Assembly: GCA_030427985.1 (NCBI GenBank)
Contig: JAUIBH010000012.1
Location: 1 to 64,000, forward strand
DNA length: 64,000 nucleotides
Reading direction: 5' to 3'
From: Bacteroidia bacterium
GTDB taxonomy: Bacteria; Bacteroidota; Bacteroidia; Flavobacteriales; Flavobacteriaceae
Made by a program: the position numbers and the translations under genes. Below, piece by piece: positions 32,788 to 43,310 of this stretch. The first letter of the stretch is position 1. The number at the start of each line of letters is the position of its first letter. The notes beneath the pieces are model-generated. The model searched no databases. It was not told where the DNA came from and was given only the letters and a program-made list of their open reading frames with translations.

Positions 32788-33874
32788 CCGGTTGTTTTTT
32801 GGGTTATTTATGGTGTGGTTGTTCTTATTTCAAATGTGTGGTGATTGGTGTTAAACTAATCTACATCCCTTTTTAATTTGATCTTTTGTTGGAAAGACAA
32901 TTCAAACTTTATTGGAAGGTTGCTATTTTTTTTGTTGTTCATGTAATGCATAGCGAAAATTTCATGGAAAAGAGGTATGAGGATTTGAAAAAAGGAAATC
33001 AATAATTTAAAATCAGCAACAACCATCAAAAAGACGTGTTTTCTTATACTTTTGGAAAGAATATTATTTTTATATGTTGTTGAAAGCAAGGGAAATACGC
33101 TTTTTAGTTGGTGTGTTTGGTTTATCTTCATTGCAAAATGAAGTAATTAGATTAAGTTATGGAATTTTTTCCATTTGCACCGAATTAATCATTCTTTCAA
33201 CAGTTTTTTGAGAGATAATTATTGCTCGGTATCAGCAGTTTACATAATTTCACTGGTACGGAACGGGTATTTCGGTCAATCATTCGCGGTATTATCTAAC
33301 GGCAATTGTTCTTCTGTGAAGATTTGGGGGGAGGGAAGGTATTTTCTGCCTTAGAAACTCTGAAATAGGTACTTAATTTGGCTAAGGTGAGGTTGTCATG
33401 GTATAGAGGTTTTTTTATTGAATTTTAAACATTTATTTACTGTGTAAAACTCACCACTTTCTTTTTCCAATATTACTGTTGCGCAGCATAACCCCATACT
33501 AGCTATCAGCCCTACTAAAAAGATACTTATGGTGAGTTGTTTTTTTATTATGGACAAGTGCAGATTTGTTTTGACCCAATGAAAAAGTATAGATATTGGG
33601 CTGCACTATCTTCATCGCCAGAACTGAAGATAATGACATGGTGGTCTGTGTGCAGCCCTGTAATTTTTTCCCCATTGGTTTCATTTATCGCACTTTATTT
33701 TGGTTAAAACTAATTGGGTTATTTATAACAATTAGGGACAAGTTGACGTAAATAGGTTTTGAATTTATAAATACCCTTTATGGATTTATGGACATATTGT
33801 AAAAGCGGGATTTCTTTTTGGGAAACCCCACTTTTTAAATACACGAACACTAATAGTATTTACAAGTAGGTTAA
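32788..33874. other. 1.1-kb stretch without a recognisable gene
   Basis: AT-rich sequence between the LytTR gene and the unknown membrane-anchored gene. Two minus-strand ORFs (32856..33131 and 33499..33684) have no signal peptide, domain or leader that would support them. No RNA gene or repeat was found. It may be a graveyard of lost genes. Confidence 0.4.
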
Positions 33875-34525
33875 TTAAGCTGTGGAACATAATTCGTGGT
33901 CTTGAGGTTCAAACGAGGGCATTTTGCGGTTTTTCTTTCTGGGCATGGGAGCTATAAAATGGCCTTTAAAGTCTATTGCAGCTATATTGCTGAAATATCC
34001 CAGAATATCCTCATAATCATTTATGTTGATACCTGCTTTTATAAGACCTTTGTGAATGGGTGATTTTTCTGGTTTGGCTCCCCAGTCACCATAAATTCGT
34101 TTGTCACGTGATTTTATGATGAGAATTTTTAATTTACTTAAATGCCAGGCGGGAATATAAAAGTTAGACACCCCATCACTCAGCGATTTGAATGTGACAT
34201 ATACTTTGCCCACATTTTTATAAACGTTTGCGGTGTACCCCAAAGTGGCATTGTTAAAAGGGAGCTTTAAGCAGGTGTCCTCAGACTCTAGATAAAATAA
34301 AATTGGATTATTGTACAAGACATCTTCTGTTATTTGGGGAACATCGATTGTAAATGACCAACCCGGCAATTGATGCCTTATATCAAAGGACAGTAACTCT
34401 ACAGTATTGCACTGTAATGGGCCATCATTCTCCGAAGTAAAAGATGATTTATTGAAAATATAAAGCGGATATCCAATAATAATTGCTGCACAGACCAAGG
34501 TCCAAATAATGGTAAACAGTTGCAT
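33875..34525 (-). CDS. unrecognised membrane-anchored protein
   Basis: 216 residues. An N-terminal hydrophobic helix (residues 3-23, LFTIIWTLVCAAIIIGYPLYIF) acts as anchor or signal; the rest is soluble, with many beta-strand-like segments and a basic C-terminal patch (MPRKKNRKMPSF). I do not recognise a family. Codon use and lack of stops across 216 codons favour a real gene. It is isolated, with about 300 bases of empty DNA on its upstream side. Confidence 0.5.
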   Translation of the reverse strand: MQLFTIIWTLVCAAIIIGYPLYIFNKSSFTSENDGPLQCNTVELLSFDIRHQLPGWSFTIDVPQITEDVLYNNPILFYLESEDTCLKLPFNNATLGYTANVYKNVGKVYVTFKSLSDGVSNFYIPAWHLSKLKILIIKSRDKRIYGDWGAKPEKSPIHKGLIKAGININDYEDILGYFSNIAAIDFKGHFIAPMPRKKNRKMPSFEPQDHELCSTA

Positions 34526-34818
34526 ATTTTTTCTTTTGATTAAAAACTATGGGAACGTTTAAATCTTGTAACAAGTAACGAATAGTAAAGCGATAAATAG
34601 TTGATGAATAGATAGATGGGCCTTCTCAATTGACAGATGATTTCCTCACGATTAAATGCATGTTTTTATAGATGAAATGCATCCGAATGAGCATTTATTT
34701 CAACCTATTATGGTACAGGAGGTATCGCTGTTTGATGGGAATAGAACTACCGGATGTTTTTCAAGTATGGATTGATTAAAAAACAAACGCTCCCACCTTT
34801 GGCAGGTACTATTTATAA

Positions 34819-35211
34819 CTATGTTTCTACATCCGAATTTTCATCTGAATGCTCCAATTGCCCAATAACGTTCATTACATCATAGTTGGCAATTTTCCGC
34901 GAACTGTAATTCCTTTTAATATGATTCAAATAAGTGTGTATCTCTAAGGTGTAATAGTTCTCCAACTCAAATATTGATTCATCATCTTTGGTAATTTCGG
35001 AGTGTTCTTCTTTTTTTCGATTGCCAAATGATCTTGCATTGTAAACAATCTTATAGTGGTTGTTCTCTTTGTCCATCCATTCAATGGTAACCTCTATAAA
35101 ATCATCCATTCTTTCCCTAAGCCGGTATGTAGCTTTTTTAGGGATGTTTCCTTTTTCATATTCAGATTTTACTAAATCCAAAATCCATTTTTCAAGAAAG
35201 CTTTCTCTCAT
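34819..35211 (-). CDS. unrecognised small soluble protein
   Basis: About 130 residues from the internal ATG (MRESFLEKWILDLVKSEYEKGNIPKKATYRLRERMDDFIEVTIEW); the track start at 35340 adds 43 residues of low-complexity-looking leader. The chain is charged with a middle of beta character (DDFIEVTIEWMDKENNHYKIVYNARSFG) and a helical C-terminus. No known domain is recognised, and it has no operon partner. Confidence 0.4.
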   Translation of the reverse strand: MRESFLEKWILDLVKSEYEKGNIPKKATYRLRERMDDFIEVTIEWMDKENNHYKIVYNARSFGNRKKEEHSEITKDDESIFELENYYTLEIHTYLNHIKRNYSSRKIANYDVMNVIGQLEHSDENSDVET

Positions 35212-35482
35212 TTCTATTATGTTTAGGTATTCTGATTTTATCCCATAAATGGGAATTGTACAATTTGTTTGCTTTGAGGATGAGGGTGTTATGTTCCTAA
35301 AACGCCTGTGGAATTCCCTTGGTTTTGTGAGGGAGTTCACTTTTTCATGGACATTTTTGGCATTTTAGGCCCAGTGGTTCTTGGGAACTTTTGTGAAAGG
35401 TTGATTACAGGTCTCCTAAATGAGGTAAAAAGTGACCTTGAGAATTTTGTCCATGAACGGTGTTCAAATAATTTTTTAAGGA

Positions 35483-36559
35483 TTAATTCTTACTCCATAT
35501 TTCGTTTAACCATGCAATGGTCCGGTCGCGAGCTAGCTCACTTGCAGGAATATGATCAAAGTCAAAACCATGTGATGCCCCTTCGTAGTATTCCATTTGC
35601 ACAGGAGCGCCCTTATCAGTTAGGACATCTATAAGACAAAGCGTGTTATCGGTGAGGTTGTCATCCGAAGGTATATGGTAGAGCATGGGTGCATAGGGAT
35701 AAAACACATTTTCTTCAAGAATTTGCAAGCCACAAGGATGTTTGCCCCAATAGTTAAATCCCACGGAACCTCCATAATAAAACACTCCTCCAGCAAAGCC
35801 CACTTCTGGTTTGGGCAGTGGAGGCAATATGCCATCAGATGCATCATAAGTATTATCATTTTCACTTTGTGTCCATTCAAAATCTTTTGGGACCTTATCC
35901 GTATCGATTAAGGTGGAGGCCACGGCGGTAGCTCCATCAGAGAATCCTAATAGAGCAACGTCTTTTTCCCGGACTACCGACGTTCCATCTTTGTATTTTA
36001 ATTTTTGTAACAGAATAAGAGCTGCATTGGCATCTCTGGGTCGTACAAATTGGGCACTTATCCGTATATTATCAGGAAGTTCCCTCCAATTTCCGGTTCT
36101 TTTGGTTACCCCTCTTCCTGTATAACTGTCCACGAATGCTCCAACAATACAATTTTCAGCAAGGATTTCTTGCCATTCTGTAAACTGACCCGACATAATC
36201 TTGCTATCTGGATTGTTCTGATACCAAAGACCATAAGAACCATGCATGACCACTACGGCCGGGTGGTCTTCATGATTGCAGTCTGAAGGAATCGATAAAT
36301 AAACCGGAACCTTCATATTGTCCACCAAAATGTTCACAATGGTATCTGTAGTGGAGGTAGTAATTTTAACTTCCTCAACTTCGGTAACCAAAGGAAAAGC
36401 ATCCCTGTCGTTACTACATGAGGAAAAAAAGATTAGAATACCAAAAAAAGCAAGTAGGTTAAGTTTTTTGGATGTTTTTGGTTTTGTCTCATAATAGAAT
36501 TTTTTATTTAGTTTAATAAGTACAAGTGCAATTTGAAATGCCTTGGAAAAGATCCACAC
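35483..36559 (-). CDS. dienelactone-hydrolase-like lipoprotein (start region possibly frameshifted)
   Basis: The body (about 320 residues) is an alpha/beta-hydrolase: PAVVVMHGSYGLW, nucleophile elbow LLGFSDGATAVAS, an acid region near SDDNLTDNTLCLIDVL and a final histidine in YYEGASHGFDFDH. The lipoprotein signal KKLNLLAFFGILIFFSSCSND is in frame, but the only in-frame ATG (36559) lies 47 bases inside the upstream PorP gene. A natural ATG at 36492 (MRQNQKHPK) becomes continuous with the signal if a run of six A (36464-36469, T on the plus strand) had seven. Substrate unknown; it probably cleaves an ester or lactone in the periplasm. Confidence 0.75.
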   Translation of the reverse strand: MWIFSKAFQIALVLIKLNKKFYYETKPKTSKKLNLLAFFGILIFFSSCSNDRDAFPLVTEVEEVKITTSTTDTIVNILVDNMKVPVYLSIPSDCNHEDHPAVVVMHGSYGLWYQNNPDSKIMSGQFTEWQEILAENCIVGAFVDSYTGRGVTKRTGNWRELPDNIRISAQFVRPRDANAALILLQKLKYKDGTSVVREKDVALLGFSDGATAVASTLIDTDKVPKDFEWTQSENDNTYDASDGILPPLPKPEVGFAGGVFYYGGSVGFNYWGKHPCGLQILEENVFYPYAPMLYHIPSDDNLTDNTLCLIDVLTDKGAPVQMEYYEGASHGFDFDHIPASELARDRTIAWLNEIWSKN

Positions 36560-37457
36560 CTAGGGTTATTACATGTGTGCCTTTTGAATACCCTAAGAGT
36601 TCATTCATAATTACCTGATATGAATATCCAAAGTAGAAGTCCCCCTTTTTCAGTCCTATTATTGGGGCAACATATAAAGGGTTCCCCAGTTGATCATTTA
36701 AAAATCTGTAGGTAAAACCAGCATAGTAATAATCAACAAAATCGTACCATTTAAATTTGGTGTTGATATCGGTTACGGATCGCTGGTCATTTTCAAAATA
36801 CTGAAAGAATATTGAGGGCTCAATTTCAAAATTGGCCCTTCTGCTTCTCCGATAGGTGTACCCAGAATACAGGTAATAGTTCCGTAGCGTATTGGGTTCA
36901 AAAATCGGGTTGAACTTTTCAACGTCCTTATTTAGGATGTTTGAAGCATTAAGGCTCAAGTAAAAACCTCCTTTTCTGTATAAGGTGCCAATATCAAAAT
37001 TTGGATTGCTCGAAGACCGATCATTTACAATGCCCGAATCATCATTCGGGTCAAAGTTTTCAATATCTATTCTAAATTGGTTGAGACTAAAAGATAAAGC
37101 AAAAGAGAAATAATGGTCATCGTATTTATTAATGGTCAGGTGATGCGCAAAGGAGACCTTTCCACCGCGTTGTTTGGTTTCGCCATTGGAATCATTATAT
37201 ATTACCATTCCGATTCCTGATCTATTTCCCAATCGTACATCTGCCGACAAAGATTGGGTGTCAGGCGCATCCTTGATGCCCACCCATTGAGTAACCCCGT
37301 TCATCCTCACCTTTACATAATTCCCTATTCCAGCAAAGGACGGGGACATTAAAAAGGGGTTGTCGGACAAATATTGGGACAATTGGGGTATGGTCAATTC
37401 CTGTCCTTTCACAAGGAATAGATTCATACATATTAAGAAAACTACAACTCTCTTCAT
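36513..37457 (-). CDS. PorP/SprF family T9SS outer-membrane protein
   Basis: 314 residues. Signal MKRVVVFLICMNLFLVKGQ, then the family opening LTIPQLSQYLSDNPFLMSPSFAGIGNYVKVRMNGVTQWVGIKDAPDTQSLSADVRLGNRSGIG, and barrel strands to the end. It lies 15 bases downstream of the giant CHU_C gene, its likely client, repeating the adhesin-PorP arrangement seen at 22-27 kb. Confidence 0.9.
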   Translation of the reverse strand: MKRVVVFLICMNLFLVKGQELTIPQLSQYLSDNPFLMSPSFAGIGNYVKVRMNGVTQWVGIKDAPDTQSLSADVRLGNRSGIGMVIYNDSNGETKQRGGKVSFAHHLTINKYDDHYFSFALSFSLNQFRIDIENFDPNDDSGIVNDRSSSNPNFDIGTLYRKGGFYLSLNASNILNKDVEKFNPIFEPNTLRNYYLYSGYTYRRSRRANFEIEPSIFFQYFENDQRSVTDINTKFKWYDFVDYYYAGFTYRFLNDQLGNPLYVAPIIGLKKGDFYFGYSYQVIMNELLGYSKGTHVITLGVDLFQGISNCTCTY

Positions 37458-37472
37458 TTATCAATTAAATTT

Positions 37473-40400
37473 TTATCTATACAATGTGAAGTGCCCAACG
37501 AATTCACGTCCAGACCCATCATTAAGCTTCACGATATACCAGTAATCTCCGGAAGGCATTGGATTGGATTCATATTCCCCATTCCATTCATCGGTTGGCC
37601 CCAAAATCTGAATCTTCCTTCCATATCTATCAAAAATGTACGTTTGAATATCGGGGAACAACTCAGCATTTCTCGGTGACCAAGTATCATATTGCCCATC
37701 GTTGTTTGGAGTAAAGAAGTCAGAGATTGTAATGTCTATCAAATTCATGGTTATGCTTTCGGTAGCCTCACATCCATAACCATCTACAACTCTAACAATA
37801 AAAGTTCCACTTCTATCTATGGTAAATGTATTTGATGTAGTTCCGGGGTTATTATCAAAGAAATAAGTATAAGGGGGATTCCCTCCGGATGCAGATGCGG
37901 TAATTTCATTGATGTTGACACTGGTTAAGGTCAAACTTAAAGGAGCTATATCATCCATTGTGAATGGGATTTCCAATAAACATCCATTGTTATGCATTAT
38001 GGACAGTGTATGATTGCCCGCACTGATGTTTTCAAAATCTGGGCTGATTACAAAGTCATTTGAATTTGTAGAATCCAAAGCATAAAGAACATCATTGGCT
38101 ATACTAGGGTCAAATAAGGTCACTGCAATACTATTGGAAGTTAATCCCGAATCACAGGAATAAATAGGCTCTACAGTTGCATCAAGGTTTGGCCCTCCAG
38201 GCAGAACCTCAAACGTGGTTTCGGACTGACAACCTGTATTATCAATAATGGTCATATTGTAATTTCCAGAAGCCAGGTTATTTATATCAAAAGAATTACT
38301 GGCAAAAACCATAGGTTGCATAGAATTCAGTTGAACTCTCAAGGGTAAATCATCAGTATCCGTATCCACACTTATGGAACCATCTGTACTCTCCCAACAT
38401 GTCTCATGTTGAACAGTAGTTGATATGTTAAATCCAATAGTTGTGCCCGCGTCGAATGCGAAGGGAGCGGAATCCGTGGTGCAGCCGTCGGTGTTCTCCG
38501 CGGTGATGGTGTAGTTGTCCCCGTCGTTGCCGCCTGTGATGGCGCCCCCGGCGCCCACTGCGAGCCCCACGGGGCTGGATGTATAGGTCAGGTTGGCGTC
38601 ATAGTTGGTGACCACGTTGGTGGCGTCCCCGTTACAGTCCGCCGCCGTGACGGTTATGGTGGGCACTGCCGGAGAGGTGTTTATGGTAATTGTGAAAGGT
38701 TCCTCATCGAAGCACACTCCATTCTCATCGTAAATATAGTAGGTGCCCGAGGTAGTAATGTTTTCGCTTGGAAGATACTTCATTCCGGTACCTCCTGGAT
38801 TTGTGAAATAAGCTTCATTACCCGTAAGGTTGGTCCCAGTGATGTTGGGGAAGGTATAGGAGTCACATGTGGTGATGTCAGCTATGGGGTCTATATCCGG
38901 TGCCCCTGGTGATATTAGAGAGACACTAGGGTTTATAGTGGAGGTACATCCGTTGACAGTTATCCTCAAATTATTATAGTTGCCTGCAGGAAGTCCGCCG
39001 ATGGTTGCGCCACCGGATGATATACTGACATTAGGAAAGCTTCCGCTATCATGAACAATAGTATAAAGGCCATCAAGAATATTAGTGAACAGAAGGTCCA
39101 TGCTACCGTCACTCCCGCCACAGGTAGTGGGGTCGGTAAAGACGTCCACGCCAATGGTTGGTTGTAGATTATTGGTTATTATAACCTCGTCGAATGAGTC
39201 CGGGCATGTTCCGTTTGATATGGTCCACCTCAAAGTAGCCGATGATCCTACTGCCGGTCCGGACACACCAGTCGTGGGACTAGAGGGGTCATCTATGGCG
39301 ATAGCGGGTCCTGCAATTTGGGTCCAGATACCCGTGCCCACCATAGGTATGTTGGCATCCATAATGAAGGTACTGTTGTCGCATTGCAAGATGTCAGGTC
39401 CCGCATTGGCAGGTGTAGGATCCTGATAAAAGGTGACGTTTATCTCGTCGAAGTCGGAGCAGCTCCCGTTCATGTCGGTCCAGCGGAAGGTGTAGGATCC
39501 GTAGGCATCGACGGTAAATGTCTGGTCTGGGTCACTGGCATCGTTGGTCTCGAAGGCCAGGTTCCCTGGTCCGCTCTCCATGGTCCATATCCCTGTGCCT
39601 ACGGCCGCGAGCGCATCGACATCGTGTGTGAGTCCGCATTCCTCGAATACATTTTGTAAGGAGGGTTCATAGGCATCAGCCGAGGGCTGTAGGTCATTGG
39701 TAATTGTTACATCATCGAAGGAGGGAGCACAGGTTCCGTTTGATATGGTCCATCTGAGCGTGGCTGAGCTTCCGGCGGAGAGTCCCGTTATTGTTGTCAA
39801 GGGGTCACTCGGGTCGGTTATTGTTATTCCGGAGGGTCCTCCCACTTCAGACCATGTTCCGGTCCCTACCAAAGGGGTGTTTGCGGTCATATTGAAGGTG
39901 CCGTTGTTGCACTGTATGATGTTGGGTCCAGCGTTGGCAGGTGTAGGATCTTCATAAAAGGTTACGGTTATCTCATCAAAGTCGGAGCAGCTTCCGTTTA
40001 CTTCGGTCCACCGGAAGGTATAGGTGCCGTAGCTGTCAACGGTGACATCGGTTACCGCATTATTTTCATTGAGGAAAGAAGCGTTCCCGACCAAAGGGCT
40101 TTCGTTGGTCCAGGTACCAGTTCCGATAGATGCCACCGCACTTGTGGTAAAGGCATTAGCGATATCACAAACATCTCCTCCAGAACCAGCATCGGTAGTA
40201 GTTTGTTGATCTATTGTCAATATCATTTGGTCCTGCGCATCTGGACAGGAACCATTGCCACTAGCAGTTATTGTTAGCATTACGAATCCGTTGGTGATAT
40301 CATTGGCCCCAGGAGTATAGATTGGGAGCAGGGTATTGGGGTCATTGAACGAGCCGTCCCCAGATGTGGACCATAATAGGGAGCTGGTGCTGGACTCACT

Positions 40401-42962
40401 GGGTACAGTTGTTGAAGTAGCGAGATTGTGAACATCACCCTCACAGATTGACTCATCTGACCCTGCATCCACAATTGGCGCAGACGTTATGGTCAGTGTC
40501 ATTTGGTCCTGTACATCGGGGCAAGGTCCGTTGCCCGTTCCGGTGAGGGTGAGTACTACTGACCCTACCATAATGTCGTTGGCTCCGGGGGTGTAGGTTG
40601 GCAACAGGATATTGGAGTCACTGAATGAGCCATCCCCAGATGTGGACCATGATATAGAGGCGGTTTCTGACTCGCTAGGTATTATGGTTGAAGTGGCGAG
40701 ATCATAAACATCACCCTCGCATATTTCCTCGTCTGAGCCCGCATCCACGTTAGGGTCGGGAATTATGGTAACGGTTACCGTTGCAGTGGCATCAGTACAA
40801 GGTGCAGTCGCGGTTACGGTATAGATAAAGTCGTAGCTTCCTGGGAATACTGAGGAGAAGTCCATATTGGTGGGGTCCGCGACCACGGAGTTTGCACCAT
40901 TGCCGAAGGCATCGTTGACATCAGTCCATGAGCCCCCAGCATCAGCACCTGAAAGCTGTGTGTTCAGGTCATATATGGTAAGATCGCCCTCACAGATATC
41001 CAGATCGGTGGGGGTACCGGCATTAGGTGTGGTATATACTTCTATAGTATGGGTTGCATCAATAAAATTACCGGAGGTATCTGTTACTCTATAGGTATGT
41101 GTGATGGTCTCTGGGTTGGATAATCCATCTGATACATCATTTATAAGCACCACTGAGGCAACAGCACAATTATCTGCTTCATCGGTGATGACGTTTGGAT
41201 CTGGAGCCGGGGCCGTATCGCATACTTGCTCAGTAACATTACTTGCCGTGGGAGGGATTAAATCACCATAACCAATAGTGAACACATCTTGATGTTCAAA
41301 AGTAACCCCATCAAAAAAGACATCTGTGCCAATTACGCTTGTAGCATTGATATAAGTAATGGTGCCGGTGGTGAAATCTCCATCTGCTGGAGCAACGCCA
41401 TCGGTATCTATCATTAAATAGATAGCACAAGGATTTGTAAGGATCATATCTGAACCGGACATGTCAACCCTTATACTGACATTATCAATAGGGGTAACCC
41501 CAACTGAAAACGTTTTTTGTACACGCCATTCCCTTGAAATTCTTTCAGTAACGGTAGTATTTGGATTAGGTAACTCTACATTGGTTACATTTAAGCTGGC
41601 ATGGTCATTACCCCACAGTAAATAATTATGTTCACGTGGAGAAGTGAAAGGTGATGCATCAATAGCAGTTCTGCTATCATCCAAATTGTCCGTGGAGAAA
41701 TCTGAGTTGGTGGACATTGTAACGATAGCCTCTGCGTTGACACTTTTTGAGATACGCTGGTACAAGTTGTATCTTAATCTATGGGCACCGCTATCTAAAA
41801 ATCTGTCTTTTCCCAAACCAGCAATATCATATCGGTATGTGGTGTCGAAAGCCCATATTGTTGTTCCATCAGCAGCTAGATAGTCGTAGGAATCATTTCC
41901 GGTAACACTGCCCAAGGTTCCTGAAGAATTGAGGGTAATACCATATTTTATGGCCAAATAGCTTTCCAATCTTTGAATGTGATTGGCATCTGCAATACCA
42001 TCCACCAACATTACTTCTGCAATGTAACCTGAAAGATTGCTTGGGTCTGAACCACCTCCTGGGTCAGTATCATTGAAGTGTTTTCCCATTCTGTTGTAGT
42101 AGAACAAGGATTCATCTGCCGTTACATCATTTCTAACCAAACCATTGATGCTTGGATCTACAAGTCCATTAACCCGTGTAGTCAGTGTTTCTTGATCTGC
42201 GGCGGTTTGTCTTATAAACCCTCCTATTGTGGGCCGCTCCAATAAATCAATGCTACCTGCCTGGAAGAATGTATCGGTATCCCATGTCCTACCTACTGAA
42301 AAACTATTGTTACTGGATACCCCTAAAGAAAGATTGGTAAGGTAACTTATATGTGAGTCTATATCTCCACCAAACAAAAGACTTTGTGTTTCAGCCGTAT
42401 TGCCCGCCCCTGTTGCAGAAAAGACAATATAAACCATAATATCATCCCTTGCATGTGAGCGGAAATAGAGTGCATCACCCGTTCCTGAACCATCAAACTC
42501 CACAGCAGGGTTAAAGTTCCATACATCCCTTTGCAATGTTGGTATACCCGGGATAGCTCCTGTTGGGGTTAAAAATCCAGGGCCTCCTGGATGCTCAAAG
42601 CCATGGTTAGGGTAATTTTGCCAGGGTTGGTCATAGTTGAGCGGATTGGGATGCTCCATAGCATCTTGCCTGAAATTGATGTCAAAGTCCACCAGTTCAT
42701 ACCATACGTTGACTGGTGTACCTCCAATAGGGGCGTAAGGTGTAAATTCATCCAGTGCTCCTGGGAAAGTAGAAGGCGTATTAATAGCTCTATCGGCAGA
42801 GTACCAATTATCCACTTCTTGGGCGGATAATTGAAATCCTGTGATAAGTATTGATAGACATAATAGCGATTTAATTGTTCGACCATAAGACAAACAGAAA
42901 AGGTTGACCAAATTATTGGGGAGCAAATAATTGATAGAGTGTAAAAATTTAGTCATAAGCAA
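37473..42962 (-). CDS. 1829-residue mosaic T9SS type B protein
   Basis: A long N-terminus carries a signal peptide (LLCLSILITGFQLSAQ, around residues 33-48). A LamG/concanavalin-like region follows (about 60-340, FDGSGTGDALYFRSHARDDIMVYIVF ... LESYLAIKYGI). After that come HYR/PKD-like and SprB-type repeats with duplicated blocks DAGSDE(E/S)ICEGDV, GTGTW, FRWT-(E/D)-(V/M)-NGSCSDFDEI, DPTPANAGP. The C-terminus ends FFTPNNDGQYDTWSPRNAELFPDIQTYIFDRYGRKI, a CHU_C type B sorting domain. Some repeat blocks are visibly much GC-richer than their neighbours. It is a likely surface adhesin displayed with the downstream PorP/SprF. Confidence 0.88.
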   Translation of the reverse strand: MLMTKFLHSINYLLPNNLVNLFCLSYGRTIKSLLCLSILITGFQLSAQEVDNWYSADRAINTPSTFPGALDEFTPYAPIGGTPVNVWYELVDFDINFRQDAMEHPNPLNYDQPWQNYPNHGFEHPGGPGFLTPTGAIPGIPTLQRDVWNFNPAVEFDGSGTGDALYFRSHARDDIMVYIVFSATGAGNTAETQSLLFGGDIDSHISYLTNLSLGVSSNNSFSVGRTWDTDTFFQAGSIDLLERPTIGGFIRQTAADQETLTTRVNGLVDPSINGLVRNDVTADESLFYYNRMGKHFNDTDPGGGSDPSNLSGYIAEVMLVDGIADANHIQRLESYLAIKYGITLNSSGTLGSVTGNDSYDYLAADGTTIWAFDTTYRYDIAGLGKDRFLDSGAHRLRYNLYQRISKSVNAEAIVTMSTNSDFSTDNLDDSRTAIDASPFTSPREHNYLLWGNDHASLNVTNVELPNPNTTVTERISREWRVQKTFSVGVTPIDNVSIRVDMSGSDMILTNPCAIYLMIDTDGVAPADGDFTTGTITYINATSVIGTDVFFDGVTFEHQDVFTIGYGDLIPPTASNVTEQVCDTAPAPDPNVITDEADNCAVASVVLINDVSDGLSNPETITHTYRVTDTSGNFIDATHTIEVYTTPNAGTPTDLDICEGDLTIYDLNTQLSGADAGGSWTDVNDAFGNGANSVVADPTNMDFSSVFPGSYDFIYTVTATAPCTDATATVTVTIIPDPNVDAGSDEEICEGDVYDLATSTIIPSESETASISWSTSGDGSFSDSNILLPTYTPGANDIMVGSVVLTLTGTGNGPCPDVQDQMTLTITSAPIVDAGSDESICEGDVHNLATSTTVPSESSTSSLLWSTSGDGSFNDPNTLLPIYTPGANDITNGFVMLTITASGNGSCPDAQDQMILTIDQQTTTDAGSGGDVCDIANAFTTSAVASIGTGTWTNESPLVGNASFLNENNAVTDVTVDSYGTYTFRWTEVNGSCSDFDEITVTFYEDPTPANAGPNIIQCNNGTFNMTANTPLVGTGTWSEVGGPSGITITDPSDPLTTITGLSAGSSATLRWTISNGTCAPSFDDVTITNDLQPSADAYEPSLQNVFEECGLTHDVDALAAVGTGIWTMESGPGNLAFETNDASDPDQTFTVDAYGSYTFRWTDMNGSCSDFDEINVTFYQDPTPANAGPDILQCDNSTFIMDANIPMVGTGIWTQIAGPAIAIDDPSSPTTGVSGPAVGSSATLRWTISNGTCPDSFDEVIITNNLQPTIGVDVFTDPTTCGGSDGSMDLLFTNILDGLYTIVHDSGSFPNVSISSGGATIGGLPAGNYNNLRITVNGCTSTINPSVSLISPGAPDIDPIADITTCDSYTFPNITGTNLTGNEAYFTNPGGTGMKYLPSENITTSGTYYIYDENGVCFDEEPFTITINTSPAVPTITVTAADCNGDATNVVTNYDANLTYTSSPVGLAVGAGGAITGGNDGDNYTITAENTDGCTTDSAPFAFDAGTTIGFNISTTVQHETCWESTDGSISVDTDTDDLPLRVQLNSMQPMVFASNSFDINNLASGNYNMTIIDNTGCQSETTFEVLPGGPNLDATVEPIYSCDSGLTSNSIAVTLFDPSIANDVLYALDSTNSNDFVISPDFENISAGNHTLSIMHNNGCLLEIPFTMDDIAPLSLTLTSVNINEITASASGGNPPYTYFFDNNPGTTSNTFTIDRSGTFIVRVVDGYGCEATESITMNLIDITISDFFTPNNDGQYDTWSPRNAELFPDIQTYIFDRYGRKIQILGPTDEWNGEYESNPMPSGDYWYIVKLNDGSGREFVGHFTLYR

Positions 42963-43202
42963 GTAGGTTTTGGCCGCGTATTCTTGGGAAGAAATACAGG
43001 GCTATATGTTAACATAGATTTAAAGTACTACACCCACCTTATATATAATGGGGCCAATTAACCTATGCGATGTTAGAATTGACGAAAGGCATAAATGGAT
43101 TTACGGGGCAAAACTGAAAATGGGGTGTTTTGGGGTTTATATGGAAGGAAAGCCATAGTTTATTCTTGATGTATCAATATGTTTTTTGGAGTAGTTGAAG
43201 GA
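42963..43202. other. intergenic region upstream of the giant CHU_C gene
   Basis: No gene, RNA or convincing promoter was seen; the region is AT-rich and carries the leader of the giant gene. Confidence 0.35.
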
Positions 43203-43203
43203 C

Positions 43204-43233
43204 AAAAAAACCGCCAAGAATTTTTCTTGGCGG
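43204..43233 (-). terminator. terminator of the OmpA-type gene
   Basis: CCGCCAAGAA-TTT-TTCTTGGCGG, followed on the minus strand by seven T residues. Confidence 0.85.
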
Positions 43234-43310
43234 CAAACTATCACTGCTTATTTAAGAATACACGAGTTACACCAAACCTTACATTCTTAATTGAATTATG
43301 GACAGGATAG

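Noticed and set aside
35341-35482. Inverted repeat TTCATGGACA ... TGTCCATGAA downstream of the hydrolase gene
   Set aside because: It is a 10-bp pair about 100 bases apart without target duplications or an ORF; too weak to call a mobile element.
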